Of a stretch of 64,000 bases of DNA, positions 19,665-28,893 are shown piece by piece. Below the pieces are notes generated by a model, which was given only the letters and a program-made list of their open reading frames with translations, had not been told where the DNA came from and searched no databases. The DNA lies in assembly GCF_002953195.1 (NCBI RefSeq), contig NZ_CP026377.1:1302001-1366000 (forward strand), read 5' to 3'. Made by a program: the position numbers and the translations under genes. Positions within the stretch are counted from its first letter, which is position 1; each line of letters begins with the position of its first letter. Origin of the DNA: Mixta gaviniae (lineage in GTDB: Bacteria; Pseudomonadota; Gammaproteobacteria; Enterobacterales; Enterobacteriaceae).

Positions 19665-21404
19665 TTGCGCTTTATCAATACCTTTATCATAGGCGGGATA
19701 GTCTCGCTTAGCATGCTCTCCTCACCGGCGCTGGCCTGGGAAAAGGGGCGCGTTTATAAGTTCACCGTGTTACATACCAATGACCATCATGGGCGCTTTT
19801 GGCAAAACGAGCAGGGCGAGTATGGCCTGGCGGCGCAAAAAACGCTGGTGGACAGCATCCGCTATGACGTGCAGGCGCACGGCGGCGGCGTGCTGATCCT
19901 CTCCGGCGGCGATATCAACACCGGCGTGCCTGAATCCGATCTGCAGGATGCAGAGCCCGATTTCCGCGGCATGAATCTGGTGGGATACGATGCGATGGCC
20001 ATCGGCAACCATGAGTTCGATAATCCGCTGTCGGTGCTGCGCCAGCAGCAGAAGTGGGCCAAATTCCCGCTGCTTTCCGCCAATATCTATCAAAAAAGCA
20101 GCGGTGAACGCCTGTTTCAGCCCTATGCGTTGTTTAACCGTATGGGACTGAAAATCGCGGTGATCGGCCTGACCACCGACGACACGGCGAAAATCGGTAA
20201 TCCTGAATACCTGACCGATATCGTGTTCCGCCCGCCCGCCGCCGAGGCGAAAAAAGTGGTGGAGACGCTGCGCGCTGGCGAAAAGCCGGACGTGATTATC
20301 GCCGCCACCCATATGGGGCATTACGATAACGGTCAACACGGCTCCAACGCGCCGGGTGACGTGGAGATGGCGCGCGCGCTGCCGCCGGGCTATATCGATC
20401 TGATTGTCGGCGGCCACTCGCAGGATCCGGTCTGCATGGCGCAGGATAACCAGAAGCAGGTCGATTACGTGCCGGGGTCGCCCTGCGTGCCCGATCGGCA
20501 GAACGGGACCTGGATTGTGCAGGCGCATGAGTGGGGAAAATATGTCGGCCGCGCCGATTTCAGCTTTAAGGATGGCGTGCTGACGCTGGAGAACTATCAG
20601 CTGATCCCGGTGAACCTGAAGCACAAAGTGAAAAACAGCGACGGTAAAGAAGAGTGGATCAACTATCAGGCGGAAATTACCCCCAATAGCGCGATGATGA
20701 AACTGCTCACGCCGTTCCAGAAAAAAGGCGAGGCGCAGCTTAACGTGCAGGTCGGCAGCGTCGACGCGCGCCTTGAGGGCGACCGCAGCAAGGTGCGCTT
20801 TGTGCAGACCAACCTGGCGCGCCTGATCCTGGCGGCGCAGATCGAGCGCACCAAAGCGGACTTTGCCGTGATGAGCGGTGGCGGCGTGCGCGACTCTATC
20901 GCAGCAGGGCCGATCAGCTATAAGGATGTGCTGAAAGTGCAGCCGTTCGGCAATACGGTGTGTCAGGTTGAGATGACCGGGCGCGAGGTGGAAAAATATC
21001 TCGCCGTGGTGGCAAATAAGCAGGTCGATTCCGGCGCCTACGCGCAGTTCGCCAACGTCAGCCTGGTGGCGGACGGCGAGGGGGTCAGTGAGATCAAAAT
21101 CAACGGCGAGCCGCTGCAGGCGGAGAAAACCTACCGCATGGCGGTGCTGAGCTTTAATGCCAACGGCGGCGATGGCTATCCGGTGGTCAATACGCTGCCG
21201 GGTTTTGTGAATACCGGCTTTGTCGATGCGGAAGTGCTGAAGCAGTATATTGAAAAACATTCGCCGCTGAAGGCGGAAGAGTACGCGCCGCACGGCGAGA
21301 TCGTGCATCTCAGCGCGGCGGAAAAAGAGGCGCGGCAGAAGCAGGAATCCCATCGCCGCAGCTATCCGCAGATGATCCTTGCCTGGCTGACCGGCAAAGC
21401 GTAA
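19665..21404 (+). CDS. ushA: UshA, periplasmic UDP-sugar hydrolase / 5'-nucleotidase
   Basis: A periplasmic metallophosphoesterase that degrades nucleotides and UDP-sugars for nucleoside uptake. A signal peptide ends at ALA before WEKG. The dimetal motifs HTNDHHG and GNHEFDN and the C-terminal domain motif FNANGGDGYP are present. The ATG at 19659 sits only one base after AAGGAG, whereas TTG at 19665 lies seven bases after it, so the TTG start (579 residues) is favoured. The C-terminus extends about 30 residues beyond E. coli UshA (550 residues) with a charged tail ending ILAWLTGKA. Confidence 0.95.
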   Translation: MRFINTFIIGGIVSLSMLSSPALAWEKGRVYKFTVLHTNDHHGRFWQNEQGEYGLAAQKTLVDSIRYDVQAHGGGVLILSGGDINTGVPESDLQDAEPDFRGMNLVGYDAMAIGNHEFDNPLSVLRQQQKWAKFPLLSANIYQKSSGERLFQPYALFNRMGLKIAVIGLTTDDTAKIGNPEYLTDIVFRPPAAEAKKVVETLRAGEKPDVIIAATHMGHYDNGQHGSNAPGDVEMARALPPGYIDLIVGGHSQDPVCMAQDNQKQVDYVPGSPCVPDRQNGTWIVQAHEWGKYVGRADFSFKDGVLTLENYQLIPVNLKHKVKNSDGKEEWINYQAEITPNSAMMKLLTPFQKKGEAQLNVQVGSVDARLEGDRSKVRFVQTNLARLILAAQIERTKADFAVMSGGGVRDSIAAGPISYKDVLKVQPFGNTVCQVEMTGREVEKYLAVVANKQVDSGAYAQFANVSLVADGEGVSEIKINGEPLQAEKTYRMAVLSFNANGGDGYPVVNTLPGFVNTGFVDAEVLKQYIEKHSPLKAEEYAPHGEIVHLSAAEKEARQKQESHRRSYPQMILAWLTGKA

Positions 21405-21445
21405 AGCGGCCCGGCCCGATGCGGATTAGGCGTCGGGCCGGCCAG

Positions 21446-21883
21446 TTAACCGTGCTGGCAGGCCTGACGCGCCTGCCATTTTTCCCGCGCGCGATCCCAT
21501 AGCCAGTTATAGACCACGGTATAGGGCAGAAAGAACAGGAAGAAGCCGACCTCCAGCATAAACGCCTGCCACAGGCCGGTGCCCAGCAGGGTCGCCGCTA
21601 TCGGCAGGCCAATCAAAATAAATCCGCCTTCAAAGCAGAGCGCATGAACGATACGCAGCCCCAGACCGCGTTTAACTTTTCCCAGCGGAAACAGGCGGTC
21701 AAACAGCGCGTTGTAGATGATATTCCACACCATGGCGGTGGTGGAAAGCGCCAGCGCCACCGCGCCCATCTGGAACAGGGGCTTATTCATCAATGTCGCC
21801 GCCAGCGGCGACACGATCAAAATAGCTAACGCCTCAAAGCCTGTGGCATGCAGCAGGCGTTCTTTCAGCGAACGGGTTTGCAT
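21446..21883 (-). CDS. PACE-family multidrug/biocide efflux transporter
   Basis: A 145-residue protein with four membrane helices arranged as two tandem bacterial transmembrane pair domains. It carries the family signatures RxxHxxxFE (RLLHATGFEALAI, Glu17) in TM1 and WNxxYNxxFD (MVWNIIYNALFD) in TM2, repeated as RIVHALCFEGG and YNWLWD. PACE proteins such as AceI export chlorhexidine and other cationic biocides, probably driven by protons. It is divergent from a LysR gene 86 nt away, the usual control arrangement. Its actual substrate cannot be read from sequence. Confidence 0.9.
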   Translation of the reverse strand: MQTRSLKERLLHATGFEALAILIVSPLAATLMNKPLFQMGAVALALSTTAMVWNIIYNALFDRLFPLGKVKRGLGLRIVHALCFEGGFILIGLPIAATLLGTGLWQAFMLEVGFFLFFLPYTVVYNWLWDRAREKWQARQACQHG

Positions 21884-21969
21884 AATGTCTCCTTAGTTTA
21901 AGGGGGCATATTTTCCGGCCTGCTTCAGCTAAAATAAAATGAACTCCCATCGATAAAAGCGATAGAACG

Positions 21970-22833
21970 ATGCGTTATTTACCGGAATCATTACAGGCTT
22001 TTGTGCAGGCGGTTGAGAAGGGATCTTTTTCCGCCGCGGCGCGCGTGCTGGGAAAAAGCCAGTCTACCGTCAGCGCCGCCATCGCCAACCTGGAGGCGGA
22101 TCTGGGCTTTAAGCTGTTTCACCGCGAAGGCCGGGAGCCGGTATTAACCGAAGCTGGCACGCGGGCGCTGCGGCAGGTAGAGGAGATCCTCGCCGCCAGC
22201 CAGCGGCTGGATGAACTGGCGGTCAGGCTGTCAGACAACATTGAACCGCGGCTCAGCATGGCGATCTCCGATTTCTGGCAGGCTGACCACCATGAACAGC
22301 TGCTGAGGCAGTTTGCCACGCGCTATCCCCATATCGAATTTGAATGCATGATCGCCGAGGATGAGGACGTTATCGATCTGCTGCAAAGCGGGCGCATTCA
22401 TCTGGGCGTGATACGCGTGCAGTCGCGGCTGCCCGCCACGATCGCCGCGTCGCGTTTGCAGGTGCAGCCGCAGATGGAAGTATTTATTCATCGCGATCAT
22501 CCGCTGGCGGCGCAGGCGCAAGTCAGCCAGGCGGAGCTGGACCGCATCCGACGGCTGCAGCTGAATACCTGGATCGGCAGGGAGAGCCGGGCGAGCGGGC
22601 CGGTATGGTCCGCGCCCTCTTATCTGCTGCTGTTAGAGATGGCGGAGCAGGGGTTCGGCTGGTCTATCCTGCCGCGCTGGCTGGTGGAGCAGTTTGGCCA
22701 CGGTATTCTGCAGGCGCTGCCGGTGGCAGGCTGGCCGCAGAGCATCGCGGTGGACGCGGTATGGTCGACCCGCACGCCGCCGGGGCCGGCGGGGCGCTGG
22801 ATGATCGATCGGCTCTGCGCGCAGCGCGCCTAA
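21970..22833 (+). CDS. LysR-family regulator divergent from the PACE pump
   Basis: A 287-residue LysR-type regulator. Its N-terminal winged helix ([28 protein letters not shown], residues about 16-43) is followed by a substrate-binding domain. The divergent position suggests it controls the adjacent efflux gene, as is common for PACE genes. The effector is unknown. Its stop overlaps the ybaK stop by a few bases (convergent). It is not part of the E. coli ushA-ybaK interval, so gene and pump appear to be a lineage-specific insertion. Confidence 0.9.
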   Translation: MRYLPESLQAFVQAVEKGSFSAAARVLGKSQSTVSAAIANLEADLGFKLFHREGREPVLTEAGTRALRQVEEILAASQRLDELAVRLSDNIEPRLSMAISDFWQADHHEQLLRQFATRYPHIEFECMIAEDEDVIDLLQSGRIHLGVIRVQSRLPATIAASRLQVQPQMEVFIHRDHPLAAQAQVSQAELDRIRRLQLNTWIGRESRASGPVWSAPSYLLLLEMAEQGFGWSILPRWLVEQFGHGILQALPVAGWPQSIAVDAVWSTRTPPGPAGRWMIDRLCAQRA

Positions 22834-23309
22834 TCGCGACGGGCGATATCGGCCAGCGTCGCCTCCAGCAGCGCGGCCAGATCGCTGGCGGCCAGCTCAA
22901 TATCCAGCCCGCGTTTACCGCCGGAGATAAAAATGGTCGGGAAGCGGGCGGCCTGCGCATCGATCACTGTCGGCAGCCGCTTTTTCTGCCCCAGCGGGCT
23001 GATGCCGCCAATCAGATAGCCGGTAACGCGCTGCGCCAGCTGTGGATCGGCCATCTCCGCTTTTTTTGCCCCCAGCGCCTTCGCCACTTTTTTTAAATCA
23101 AGCTGGCTGGCGACCGGCGTTACCGCAACGGCGAGGTGTTTGGCGTCGCCATTTAGCGCCACCAGCAGCGTTTTATATACCTGCTGCGCATCCAGATTGA
23201 GCTTGCGCACCGCCTCGTCGCCGAAGTTGGTTTCATGGCTGTCATGCTCGTAAGGATGCAGCGTAAAAGGGATCTTTTGCTTTTCCAGTAGTTTTATCGC
23301 AGGGGTCAT
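22830..23309 (-). CDS. ybaK: YbaK, Cys-tRNA(Pro)/Cys-tRNA(Cys) deacylase
   Basis: A 159-residue protein matching E. coli YbaK throughout ([23 protein letters not shown]..., [23 protein letters not shown]). It hydrolyses cysteine mischarged onto tRNA-Pro by ProRS. The essential Lys of the family lies in VYKTLLV. It is read leftwards, with the ChiX small RNA gene divergent in the region upstream of its start. Confidence 0.97.
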   Translation of the reverse strand: MTPAIKLLEKQKIPFTLHPYEHDSHETNFGDEAVRKLNLDAQQVYKTLLVALNGDAKHLAVAVTPVASQLDLKKVAKALGAKKAEMADPQLAQRVTGYLIGGISPLGQKKRLPTVIDAQAARFPTIFISGGKRGLDIELAASDLAALLEATLADIARRD

Positions 23310-23389
23310 CGCCTATTCCTGACAGTGAAAACTTACAAATTGGTGAAAAATAGCGCTGGTGAAATCGCAGGCTTTAGAGGAAAATTGCC

Positions 23390-23479
23390 CTCGCGTCAGC
23401 GATGCATTTGCTGATGAATAACTAAAATCATAAACACATTCCTCTTTGACGGGCCGATAGCAATATTGGCCTTTTTTTT
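23390..23479 (+). ncRNA. chiX: ChiX (MicM/RybC/SroB) small regulatory RNA
   Basis: The 3' half is almost identical to E. coli ChiX: the seed region ATTCCTCTTTGACGGGCC, then the terminator hairpin GGCCGATA-GCAA-TATTGGCC followed by T8. It lies at the same place, between ybaK and ybaP. ChiX is an Hfq-bound RNA that represses the chitoporin gene chiP and is titrated by chb mRNA when chitosugars are present. The 5' half differs in sequence but keeps a stem-loop (TCAGCGA/TTGCTGA, 23396-23414) followed by an A-rich linker, as in E. coli. The 5' end (about 23385-23396) is approximate. The last bases touch the ybaP stop. Confidence 0.92.
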
Positions 23480-24281
23480 ATTTACGCCTCAGCAGCGCCG
23501 GTAAATTATTCTCGCCATACAGATGCAGCGCGCCGACTGCCACCACGTAACGGCCCGGCGGCAGCGCGCGCAGCTGCGTGTTCCAGCGCTGGTTGCGCTG
23601 GCTCATCAACACATCGTTCAGTTCGTTGCTGAAGGTGTTCGGCAGCGCCGCCCGGCTTGGCTGCGGCGGCTTCTCCAGCCACCAGCTGATCATGGTCTGT
23701 AACAGTCGGGCGTTGGTGTGCCAGTGTTCCAGCGTATCGGCCAGCAGCGAGCGGCCATTTTCCGGCAGCGCCTTCAGCAGGTCGAGCTGCTCGCCGGCGC
23801 CCTCCAGCTCGATCACCCGGCGTCCCTGCGCATGGGCCGACTGCAGCAGCTGATAATCGATACCGTAATCAGGGCGCAGACCGAGCCGCTGCGCCTGGTG
23901 CGCCTGCAGCATCAACGCAACCTGCCAGGCGGGAAGAGGATCGAGCTGCTCCAGGCCGAGCTGAAACTCGTCGCACAGGCGCGCCAGGCGCTGCAGGGTC
24001 GCCGCGTCCAGCCGCTCCGCCAGCGGCGGCTGCGGTTCGCTGTAGCTGAATGGCGACGCGCTGCCGGTAATATCCGCCTCGACAATCAGGGCGTCCGCTT
24101 TTTCCAGGCGGCTCAGCAGGCCGGGCGGCAGCGGCATCATATTACGCGTGCCCATATGGATACTGCCCACCAGATGCAACTGCCGGTTGCCCGGCAGCCA
24201 GACGTCGGTCGCCGGCCAGCGGTAGGACGTCGGCAGCAGCCGGTGATACAGCGCCTTCAGGCTATAGAGCCAGTTATCCAT
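23478..24281 (-). CDS. ybaP: YbaP, TraB/GumN-family protein
   Basis: A 267-residue protein similar to E. coli YbaP, with the TraB-family motif HLVGSIHMGTRNM near residue 35 and a C-terminal PGRYVVAVGALHLYGE containing a second conserved GxxH. These motifs are proposed metal ligands of a Tiki/TraB-type hydrolase fold. The function in enterobacteria is unknown. The start MDNWLY matches E. coli. It is followed in the same direction by no gene, and the ChiX terminator ends at its stop codon. Confidence 0.93.
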   Translation of the reverse strand: MDNWLYSLKALYHRLLPTSYRWPATDVWLPGNRQLHLVGSIHMGTRNMMPLPPGLLSRLEKADALIVEADITGSASPFSYSEPQPPLAERLDAATLQRLARLCDEFQLGLEQLDPLPAWQVALMLQAHQAQRLGLRPDYGIDYQLLQSAHAQGRRVIELEGAGEQLDLLKALPENGRSLLADTLEHWHTNARLLQTMISWWLEKPPQPSRAALPNTFSNELNDVLMSQRNQRWNTQLRALPPGRYVVAVGALHLYGENNLPALLRRK

Positions 24282-24359
24282 TCTTCCACCCGATTCCACC
24301 TATAAACACGCCATGCTAGCGGTTTCATCTGCCGATGAACAGGCGAAAGCGTAAGCGTA

Positions 24360-27122
24360 TTATTCAGCCGGGGGCCGATAGCGCAACAGCCGGTTGGCAT
24401 TGCTGACCACGGTGATGGAGGAGAGCGCCATAGCGGCACCGGCGATCACCGGGCTTAACAGCGTGCCGGTCAGCGGCCAAAGCACGCCGGCGGCGATCGG
24501 GATCCCCAGCGAGTTGTAAATAAACGCGCCGAGCAGGTTCTGTTTCATGTTGCGCAGCGTCGCTTTGGCGATGGCCAGCGCATCAACCACACTGTGCAGA
24601 TCGTGACGCATCAGGGTAATGGCGGCGGTTTCAATCGCCACATCGCTGCCGCCGCCCATGGCGATGCCGACATCGGCCTGCGCCAGCGCCGGGGCGTCAT
24701 TGATGCCGTCGCCGATCATTGCGACTTTGTGGCCCGCCTGCTGCAGACGGCGGATCGCCTCCGCCTTGCCATCCGGCAGAACGCCGGCGATCACTTCATC
24801 CAGCCCCGCCTCCTGCGCAATGGCGCGCGCGGTTTTTTCATTATCGCCGGTCAGCATTATCAGGCGGTAACCCAGCCCGTGCAGGCGCTGCAGCGCGCTG
24901 ACGCTTTCGTCACGCAGCGGATCGCGGATCGCCAGCAGCCCCGCCAGCCGGCCCTCGACGGCGAGAAACACCGGTGTCGCGCCTTTGGCCGCCAGCTCAT
25001 CGGCCAGCGCGGCGGCCGGGGCGGTGTTTACCTGTTGCTGCGCCAGCAGCGCCGCATTGCCGAGCAGCATCGGTTTGTTCTCCAGCGTTGCGCTGAGGCC
25101 GAGGCCGCGCAGGCTACGGAACAGGCTGCTTTCCGGCAGCGCGCCTTCGCCGGCGCGCTCGCGTATCGCCTTCGCCAGCGGATGGTTCGACCCCTGCTCC
25201 AGCGCCGCCGCCCAGCGCAGCACCTGCGTCTCGCTGAAGCCTTCAAAGGCGACGATCTGCGTCACCTGCGGTGCGCCCTGCGTCAGGGTACCGGTTTTAT
25301 CGAATACCAGCGTATCCAGTTCACTGGCGCGCTGCAGGGCATCGGCGTCACGCACCAGTACGCCGAACTCCGCCGCACGGCCGACGCCGGCGATGATCGA
25401 CATCGGCGTGGCGAGGCCCAGCGCGCAGGGGCAAGCGATAATCAGCACGGTAGTGGCGATCACCAGCATGTAGACCAGCGACGGTTGCGGCCCGAAGAGA
25501 TACCAGACGGCGGCGCTGAACAGGGCGATCAACACCACTGCCGGCACAAATACCGCTGAGATACGATCGGCCAGCTGACCAATCGCCGGCTTGCTGCTTT
25601 GCGCCTGGCGTACCAGCTGAATAATGCGCGACAACGTGGTGTTTTTGCCGATCGCGCTGGCGCGAAACAGCAGGGTGCCATCCTGTACCAGGGTGCCGGC
25701 ATGGATCGCTTCGCCCTGCGTTTTATACTGCGGCAGCGGTTCGCCAGTCAGCATCGACTCTTCCATCCAGGCTTCGCCTTCGCTAATCACGCCGTCAACC
25801 GGTACGCGATCGCCCGCTGTCAGACGTAATATCATGCCCAGCTGCACCTCGGTGAGCGGCACGGTTTTTTCGCCGTTTGCCGTTACCACACGCGCCGTTG
25901 CCGGAGTTAAGTCCAGCAGGCGCTCCAGCGCTTTTGAGGAGCGCTGACGCGCGCGCTGCTCCAGCGCATGACCGAGGTTAATCAGGCCGATAATCATCGC
26001 GCTGGCTTCATAGTAAAGGTGGCGCGCGGCGGCGGGAAAGAAATCGGGCCACAGATTGACGCTGATGGAGTAGAGCCAGGCAGTGAGGGTGCCGAGCGCC
26101 ACCAGCGTATCCATGGTCGCCGAGCCATTGCGCAGGCTGCGCCAGGCGCTGCGATAGAAGTGGCCGCCGGCAATCACCATGACCAACAGCGTCAGAATGC
26201 CGACCGTCAGCCAGCCGCTGCGGTTGCTGGCGGTCAGCATCATGTTGTCGCCAAACAGGCCGTAGATCATCAGCGGTACGCCCAGCGCCAGCGCCAGCGC
26301 CGACTGCCAGCTAAAGCGGCGCATTGCCTGACGGGCGCTAAGCTGTTGCTTCTCGCGGCGTTCGCTTTCATCGCCAATCACTTCCGCGCCGTAGCCGGCG
26401 TTAACCACGGCGGAAACCAGCGCTTCCGGCTGCGGCGAGCCGATCACCAGCGCGCTGCGCTCGGCAAGGTTGACGCGCGCCTGCTGCACGCCTTCCACCT
26501 GCGCCAGCGCTTTTTCCACCCGGCTGACGCAGCTGGCGCAGCTCATTCCGTCAATCAGTAGCTGATAATTTTCCGCGGCCGCATCAGCCTGCGCCGGAAG
26601 CGGAGAATGTTGCACCGGGCTGTTTTCCGGCGAAAGCGGAGTAGGGGGTGTTGAGCTGTTTTCTGCCGGAGGAGGGAGATCTTTCTCGCGTGTTTTCGTT
26701 GAAGGCGGGGCATTCCCTGCCAGGCTGTTTTCCGCCGAAAGCGGGGCAGGAGGTATTGAGCTGTTTTCTGCCGGACGCGGGGGATCTTCCACACGCGCTT
26801 TCGTTGAAAGCGGGGCATTCCCCGCCGGGCTGTTTTCTGCCGGAAGCGTGGAGATCTCCGCTGTCAGCGCTTCCGGCGTCGGGTCTGATTCTGTCAGCGG
26901 TTCAGCCTTTGGGCGCGCGCCTTCCTGGCTGCTGGCCTGATAGCCCGCCTGTTCCACGGTGGCGATCAGGGCTTCCGCCGAGGCGTCGCCGGTTACGCGC
27001 GCTTCATTCAGCGATACTTCAGCCTGTTGCACATCTTCGCGCTGCTCCAGCGCTTCTTTAACGCGTTTAACGCAGTGGCCGCAGGAAAGGCCGTCCAGCG
27101 TTAACAGAGTGGTATGTGACAT
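24360..27122 (-). CDS. copA: CopA, copper(I)-exporting P1B-type ATPase
   Basis: A 920-residue inner-membrane ATPase that pumps Cu(I) out of the cytoplasm. Two N-terminal metal-binding domains (GLSCGHC, Cys14/17; GMSCASC, Cys195/198) precede eight membrane helices. The transport motif CPC is at 564-566, the phosphorylated Asp608 in DKTGTLT, and NHPLA and GDGINDAP downstream. E. coli CopA has 834 residues. The extra length lies in the linker between the two metal-binding domains, which is built of a duplicated Pro/Ser/Asn-rich unit (about residues 94-165). The start with AAGGAG and a CueR-type promoter are just upstream. Confidence 0.97.
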   Translation of the reverse strand: MSHTTLLTLDGLSCGHCVKRVKEALEQREDVQQAEVSLNEARVTGDASAEALIATVEQAGYQASSQEGARPKAEPLTESDPTPEALTAEISTLPAENSPAGNAPLSTKARVEDPPRPAENSSIPPAPLSAENSLAGNAPPSTKTREKDLPPPAENSSTPPTPLSPENSPVQHSPLPAQADAAAENYQLLIDGMSCASCVSRVEKALAQVEGVQQARVNLAERSALVIGSPQPEALVSAVVNAGYGAEVIGDESERREKQQLSARQAMRRFSWQSALALALGVPLMIYGLFGDNMMLTASNRSGWLTVGILTLLVMVIAGGHFYRSAWRSLRNGSATMDTLVALGTLTAWLYSISVNLWPDFFPAAARHLYYEASAMIIGLINLGHALEQRARQRSSKALERLLDLTPATARVVTANGEKTVPLTEVQLGMILRLTAGDRVPVDGVISEGEAWMEESMLTGEPLPQYKTQGEAIHAGTLVQDGTLLFRASAIGKNTTLSRIIQLVRQAQSSKPAIGQLADRISAVFVPAVVLIALFSAAVWYLFGPQPSLVYMLVIATTVLIIACPCALGLATPMSIIAGVGRAAEFGVLVRDADALQRASELDTLVFDKTGTLTQGAPQVTQIVAFEGFSETQVLRWAAALEQGSNHPLAKAIRERAGEGALPESSLFRSLRGLGLSATLENKPMLLGNAALLAQQQVNTAPAAALADELAAKGATPVFLAVEGRLAGLLAIRDPLRDESVSALQRLHGLGYRLIMLTGDNEKTARAIAQEAGLDEVIAGVLPDGKAEAIRRLQQAGHKVAMIGDGINDAPALAQADVGIAMGGGSDVAIETAAITLMRHDLHSVVDALAIAKATLRNMKQNLLGAFIYNSLGIPIAAGVLWPLTGTLLSPVIAGAAMALSSITVVSNANRLLRYRPPAE
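26620..26850. repeat. in-frame repeat in the CopA linker
   Basis: The linker encodes two copies of a unit of about 36 residues running AENS-x-AGNAP-x-STK-x-R, then D-x-P, then PAENSS-x-PP-x-PLS. A shortened third copy ([12 protein letters not shown]) follows. DNA copies of about 108 bp remain clearly similar. The reading frame is kept. Confidence 0.8.
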
Positions 27123-27168
27123 AAAACATCTCCTTTCTGCCTGGGCAGAATCAATGACTGGAACCATA

Positions 27169-27199
27169 AGGGTAAACCTTCCCTCAAGGGTAAGGTCAA
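27169..27199 (-). promoter_or_regulatory. CueR-type promoter of copA
   Basis: On the minus strand TTGACC and TACCCT are separated by 19 nt, the over-long spacer typical of MerR-family activation. The spacer holds an ACCTT...AAGGT dyad (27176-27196), as at E. coli copA. Copper-loaded CueR would twist the spacer and activate copA. Confidence 0.87.
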
Positions 27200-27298
27200 G
27201 TTTCCTCAGTGCGAGGTGGCCGGCGCAATAGCGAACGCCGCTTTTGCTGGCGCGAAACGGGATACGTGAAACGGGATATATGATAAGTGACATGCAGA

Positions 27299-27370
27299 TG
27301 GATATCGACAGGGGCACAGGACAAGGACACGGAACAGGGACAGAGACACGGAACAGGGACGGGGACAGGA
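27299..27370. repeat. purine-rich short tandem repeat
   Basis: Low-complexity stretch made of imperfect copies of GGACACGGAACAGGGACA and its variants. No gene is associated with it. Confidence 0.6.
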
Positions 27371-27481
27371 ATTAAACGGCCTCGCCCCGGGGTGCGCAAG
27401 CGCCGGCAGTCCTCAGTTAAACGGCTTCTGCCTACGGCGAGAACAGACGAAGGGAGGGGCGCTGCCATCACCGGCGGGCTA

Positions 27482-27797
27482 TGGTGTTTGCAACAACGGC
27501 GCGGCTTATAGCGCACAGTACCGCCTTGCCAGCGCTTTTTCGCAACAACGGTGCGGGCTATATTACACCGCACCGTTATTTCAGTGCTTTTTGGCAACAA
27601 CGGCGCAGTTTTATTGCAGTGTGCTACTTTGCCAGTGTTTTTTGGCAACAACGGCGCGGTTTTGTTGCAGCGAGCTATTTTGCCAGCGCTTTTTCGCGAC
27701 AACGGCGCGGTTTTATTGCAGCGAGCTACTTTGCCAGTGCTTTTTCGCGACAACGGCGTCACTTCTATTGCCGCCGCTTTGCCAGTGATTAATACTT
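27482..27797. repeat. 51-bp tandem repeat array, six copies
   Basis: A unit of 51-52 bp containing GCAACAACGGCGCGG, then TTTTATTGCAGCGAGCTA and TTTGCCAGTGCTTTTTC, is repeated six times. The starts are near 27490, 27542, 27594, 27645, 27696 and 27747. The first two copies are more diverged. Because 51 is a multiple of three, open frames of 17-residue repeats appear on both strands; none has a recognisable start region. The array fills most of the gap between the TM2 gene and the copA promoter, which otherwise has no gene. Confidence 0.92.
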
Positions 27798-27814
27798 TTA
27801 TTTAACCTTTTTTA

Positions 27815-28114
27815 TCAGCCATATTTACGTGCAAAGTGTTCATCGGAAGAACAGAGGTAAATAATGAATTCAATAAAAGCGATAATCGAGGGAATAAACG
27901 TCCAGAAAAAGAGGAGATATAAAATGCCCTGTCCGGTTTTTCCTAAATAGAATTTATGGGCGCCGAATCCACCAAGGAAAAAGGCGAGCAGAGCGGCGGA
28001 GATGCGGCTCTTACCACTGCCTGGCGCGCTCTGGGTTGCGCCGCAGCCGGGGCAGGCCTGCGCGCTGCTGTGAATTTGCTTGCCGCAGCTGCGGCAGAAG
28101 ATCATATCAGACAT
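27815..28114 (-). CDS. TM2-domain protein with N-terminal zinc ribbon
   Basis: A 99-residue protein. An N-terminal zinc ribbon (Cys7, Cys10, Cys21, Cys24) is joined to a TM2 domain, two membrane helices with the signature LAFFLGGFGAHKFYLGKTGQGILYL split around a short loop. TM2 proteins are widespread and poorly understood. It starts with AGGA at good spacing. It sits between the 51-bp repeat array and cueR, in an interval where E. coli carries ybaS-ybaT, which are absent. Confidence 0.88.
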   Translation of the reverse strand: MSDMIFCRSCGKQIHSSAQACPGCGATQSAPGSGKSRISAALLAFFLGGFGAHKFYLGKTGQGILYLLFFWTFIPSIIAFIEFIIYLCSSDEHFARKYG

Positions 28115-28485
28115 AGTTTTTCCTGTTTTATTAATGGGTGAAAAAGCAGCGTATTCTATATTTTTTATTCATCGGGCTAATTTGATCCATATCACTTTCA
28201 TTCGGTAAAAAATAATGTCCGGGGCAGGTTGAGTTCTGGTGAAAAATGGAAAGAATTATCGCTGCCCGTCATAAACAGGTTAAGCCGCCGCACAGAAAAT
28301 AAATAAAAACCCGACAATCTCTTATAAAATATTTTCTGCCACTCGCGCTTGCTGTGAGGCCATTCAGTCGCGAAGCGCGGGTTTCAGTTTCGGTCACTGG
28401 CGAATAGCGTTATAAATGAAGGGTGACGGACTCAGGCTGTCAGGGCGGGAAGCGCAGGCTCTCCATAATCAACCGAAGGGGATGC
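28115..28485. other. intergenic region between the TM2 gene and cueR
   Basis: About 370 nt hold the divergent promoters of the TM2 gene and cueR. The part near 28140-28330 is AT-rich. I see no gene, repeat or clear operator in it. Confidence 0.5.
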
Positions 28486-28893
28486 ATGAACATTAGCGAT
28501 GTAGCGAAAAAAACCGGCTTAACCAGCAAGGCAATCCGTTTTTATGAAGAGAAGGGGCTGGTCACGCCGCCGCTGCGCAGCGAGAACGGGTATCGCAGCT
28601 ACACCGCGCGCCATCTGGAGGAGTTAACGCTGTTGCGCCAGGCGCGTCAGGTCGGTTTCAATCTTGATGAGTGTCGGGAGCTGGTGCATCTGTTCAACGA
28701 TCCGGCGCGTCACAGCGCAGATGTAAAAGCGCGCACGCTACAGAAGGTTAAAGAGATTGAGGCGCATATTCTTGAGCTGAATCTCATGCGGGAGCGCTTG
28801 CTGGCGCTGGCGGAAAGTTGTCCCGGCGACGAGAGTGCGGACTGCCCGATTATCAATAACCTGGCCGGTTGCTGCCATCGCGCCGCGCGCTAA
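28486..28893 (+). CDS. cueR: CueR, copper-responsive MerR-family activator
   Basis: A 135-residue regulator the same length as E. coli CueR and highly similar. The MerR helix-turn-helix ([21 protein letters not shown] split over residues 2-22) is followed by a dimerisation helix. The metal loop has Cys112 and Cys120 in [10 protein letters not shown], which bind Cu(I), Ag(I) or Au(I) linearly. The C-terminal CCH motif is kept. It activates copA and cueO; a matching promoter lies at copA in this window. Its stop overlaps the ybbJ stop by 4 nt (convergent). Confidence 0.97.
   Translation: MNISDVAKKTGLTSKAIRFYEEKGLVTPPLRSENGYRSYTARHLEELTLLRQARQVGFNLDECRELVHLFNDPARHSADVKARTLQKVKEIEAHILELNLMRERLLALAESCPGDESADCPIINNLAGCCHRAAR

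Noticed and set aside
19770..21353. 527-codon open frame antisense to ushA
   Set aside because: It lies fully inside ushA, whose sense product is clearly conserved. The antisense product has no family features.
23452..23479. Hairpin plus T8 as the terminator of ybaP
   Set aside because: The T-run is on the plus strand, opposite to ybaP. The sequence is the terminator of the ChiX small RNA.
27196..27762. Open frames of 17-residue repeats on both strands over the 51-bp array
   Set aside because: The periodicity of the DNA (a multiple of three) keeps several frames open at once. None has a plausible start region, and they conflict with each other.
27482..27797. Possible CRISPR array
   Set aside because: The whole 51-bp unit is repeated with no unique spacers between conserved repeats, and no cas genes are nearby.
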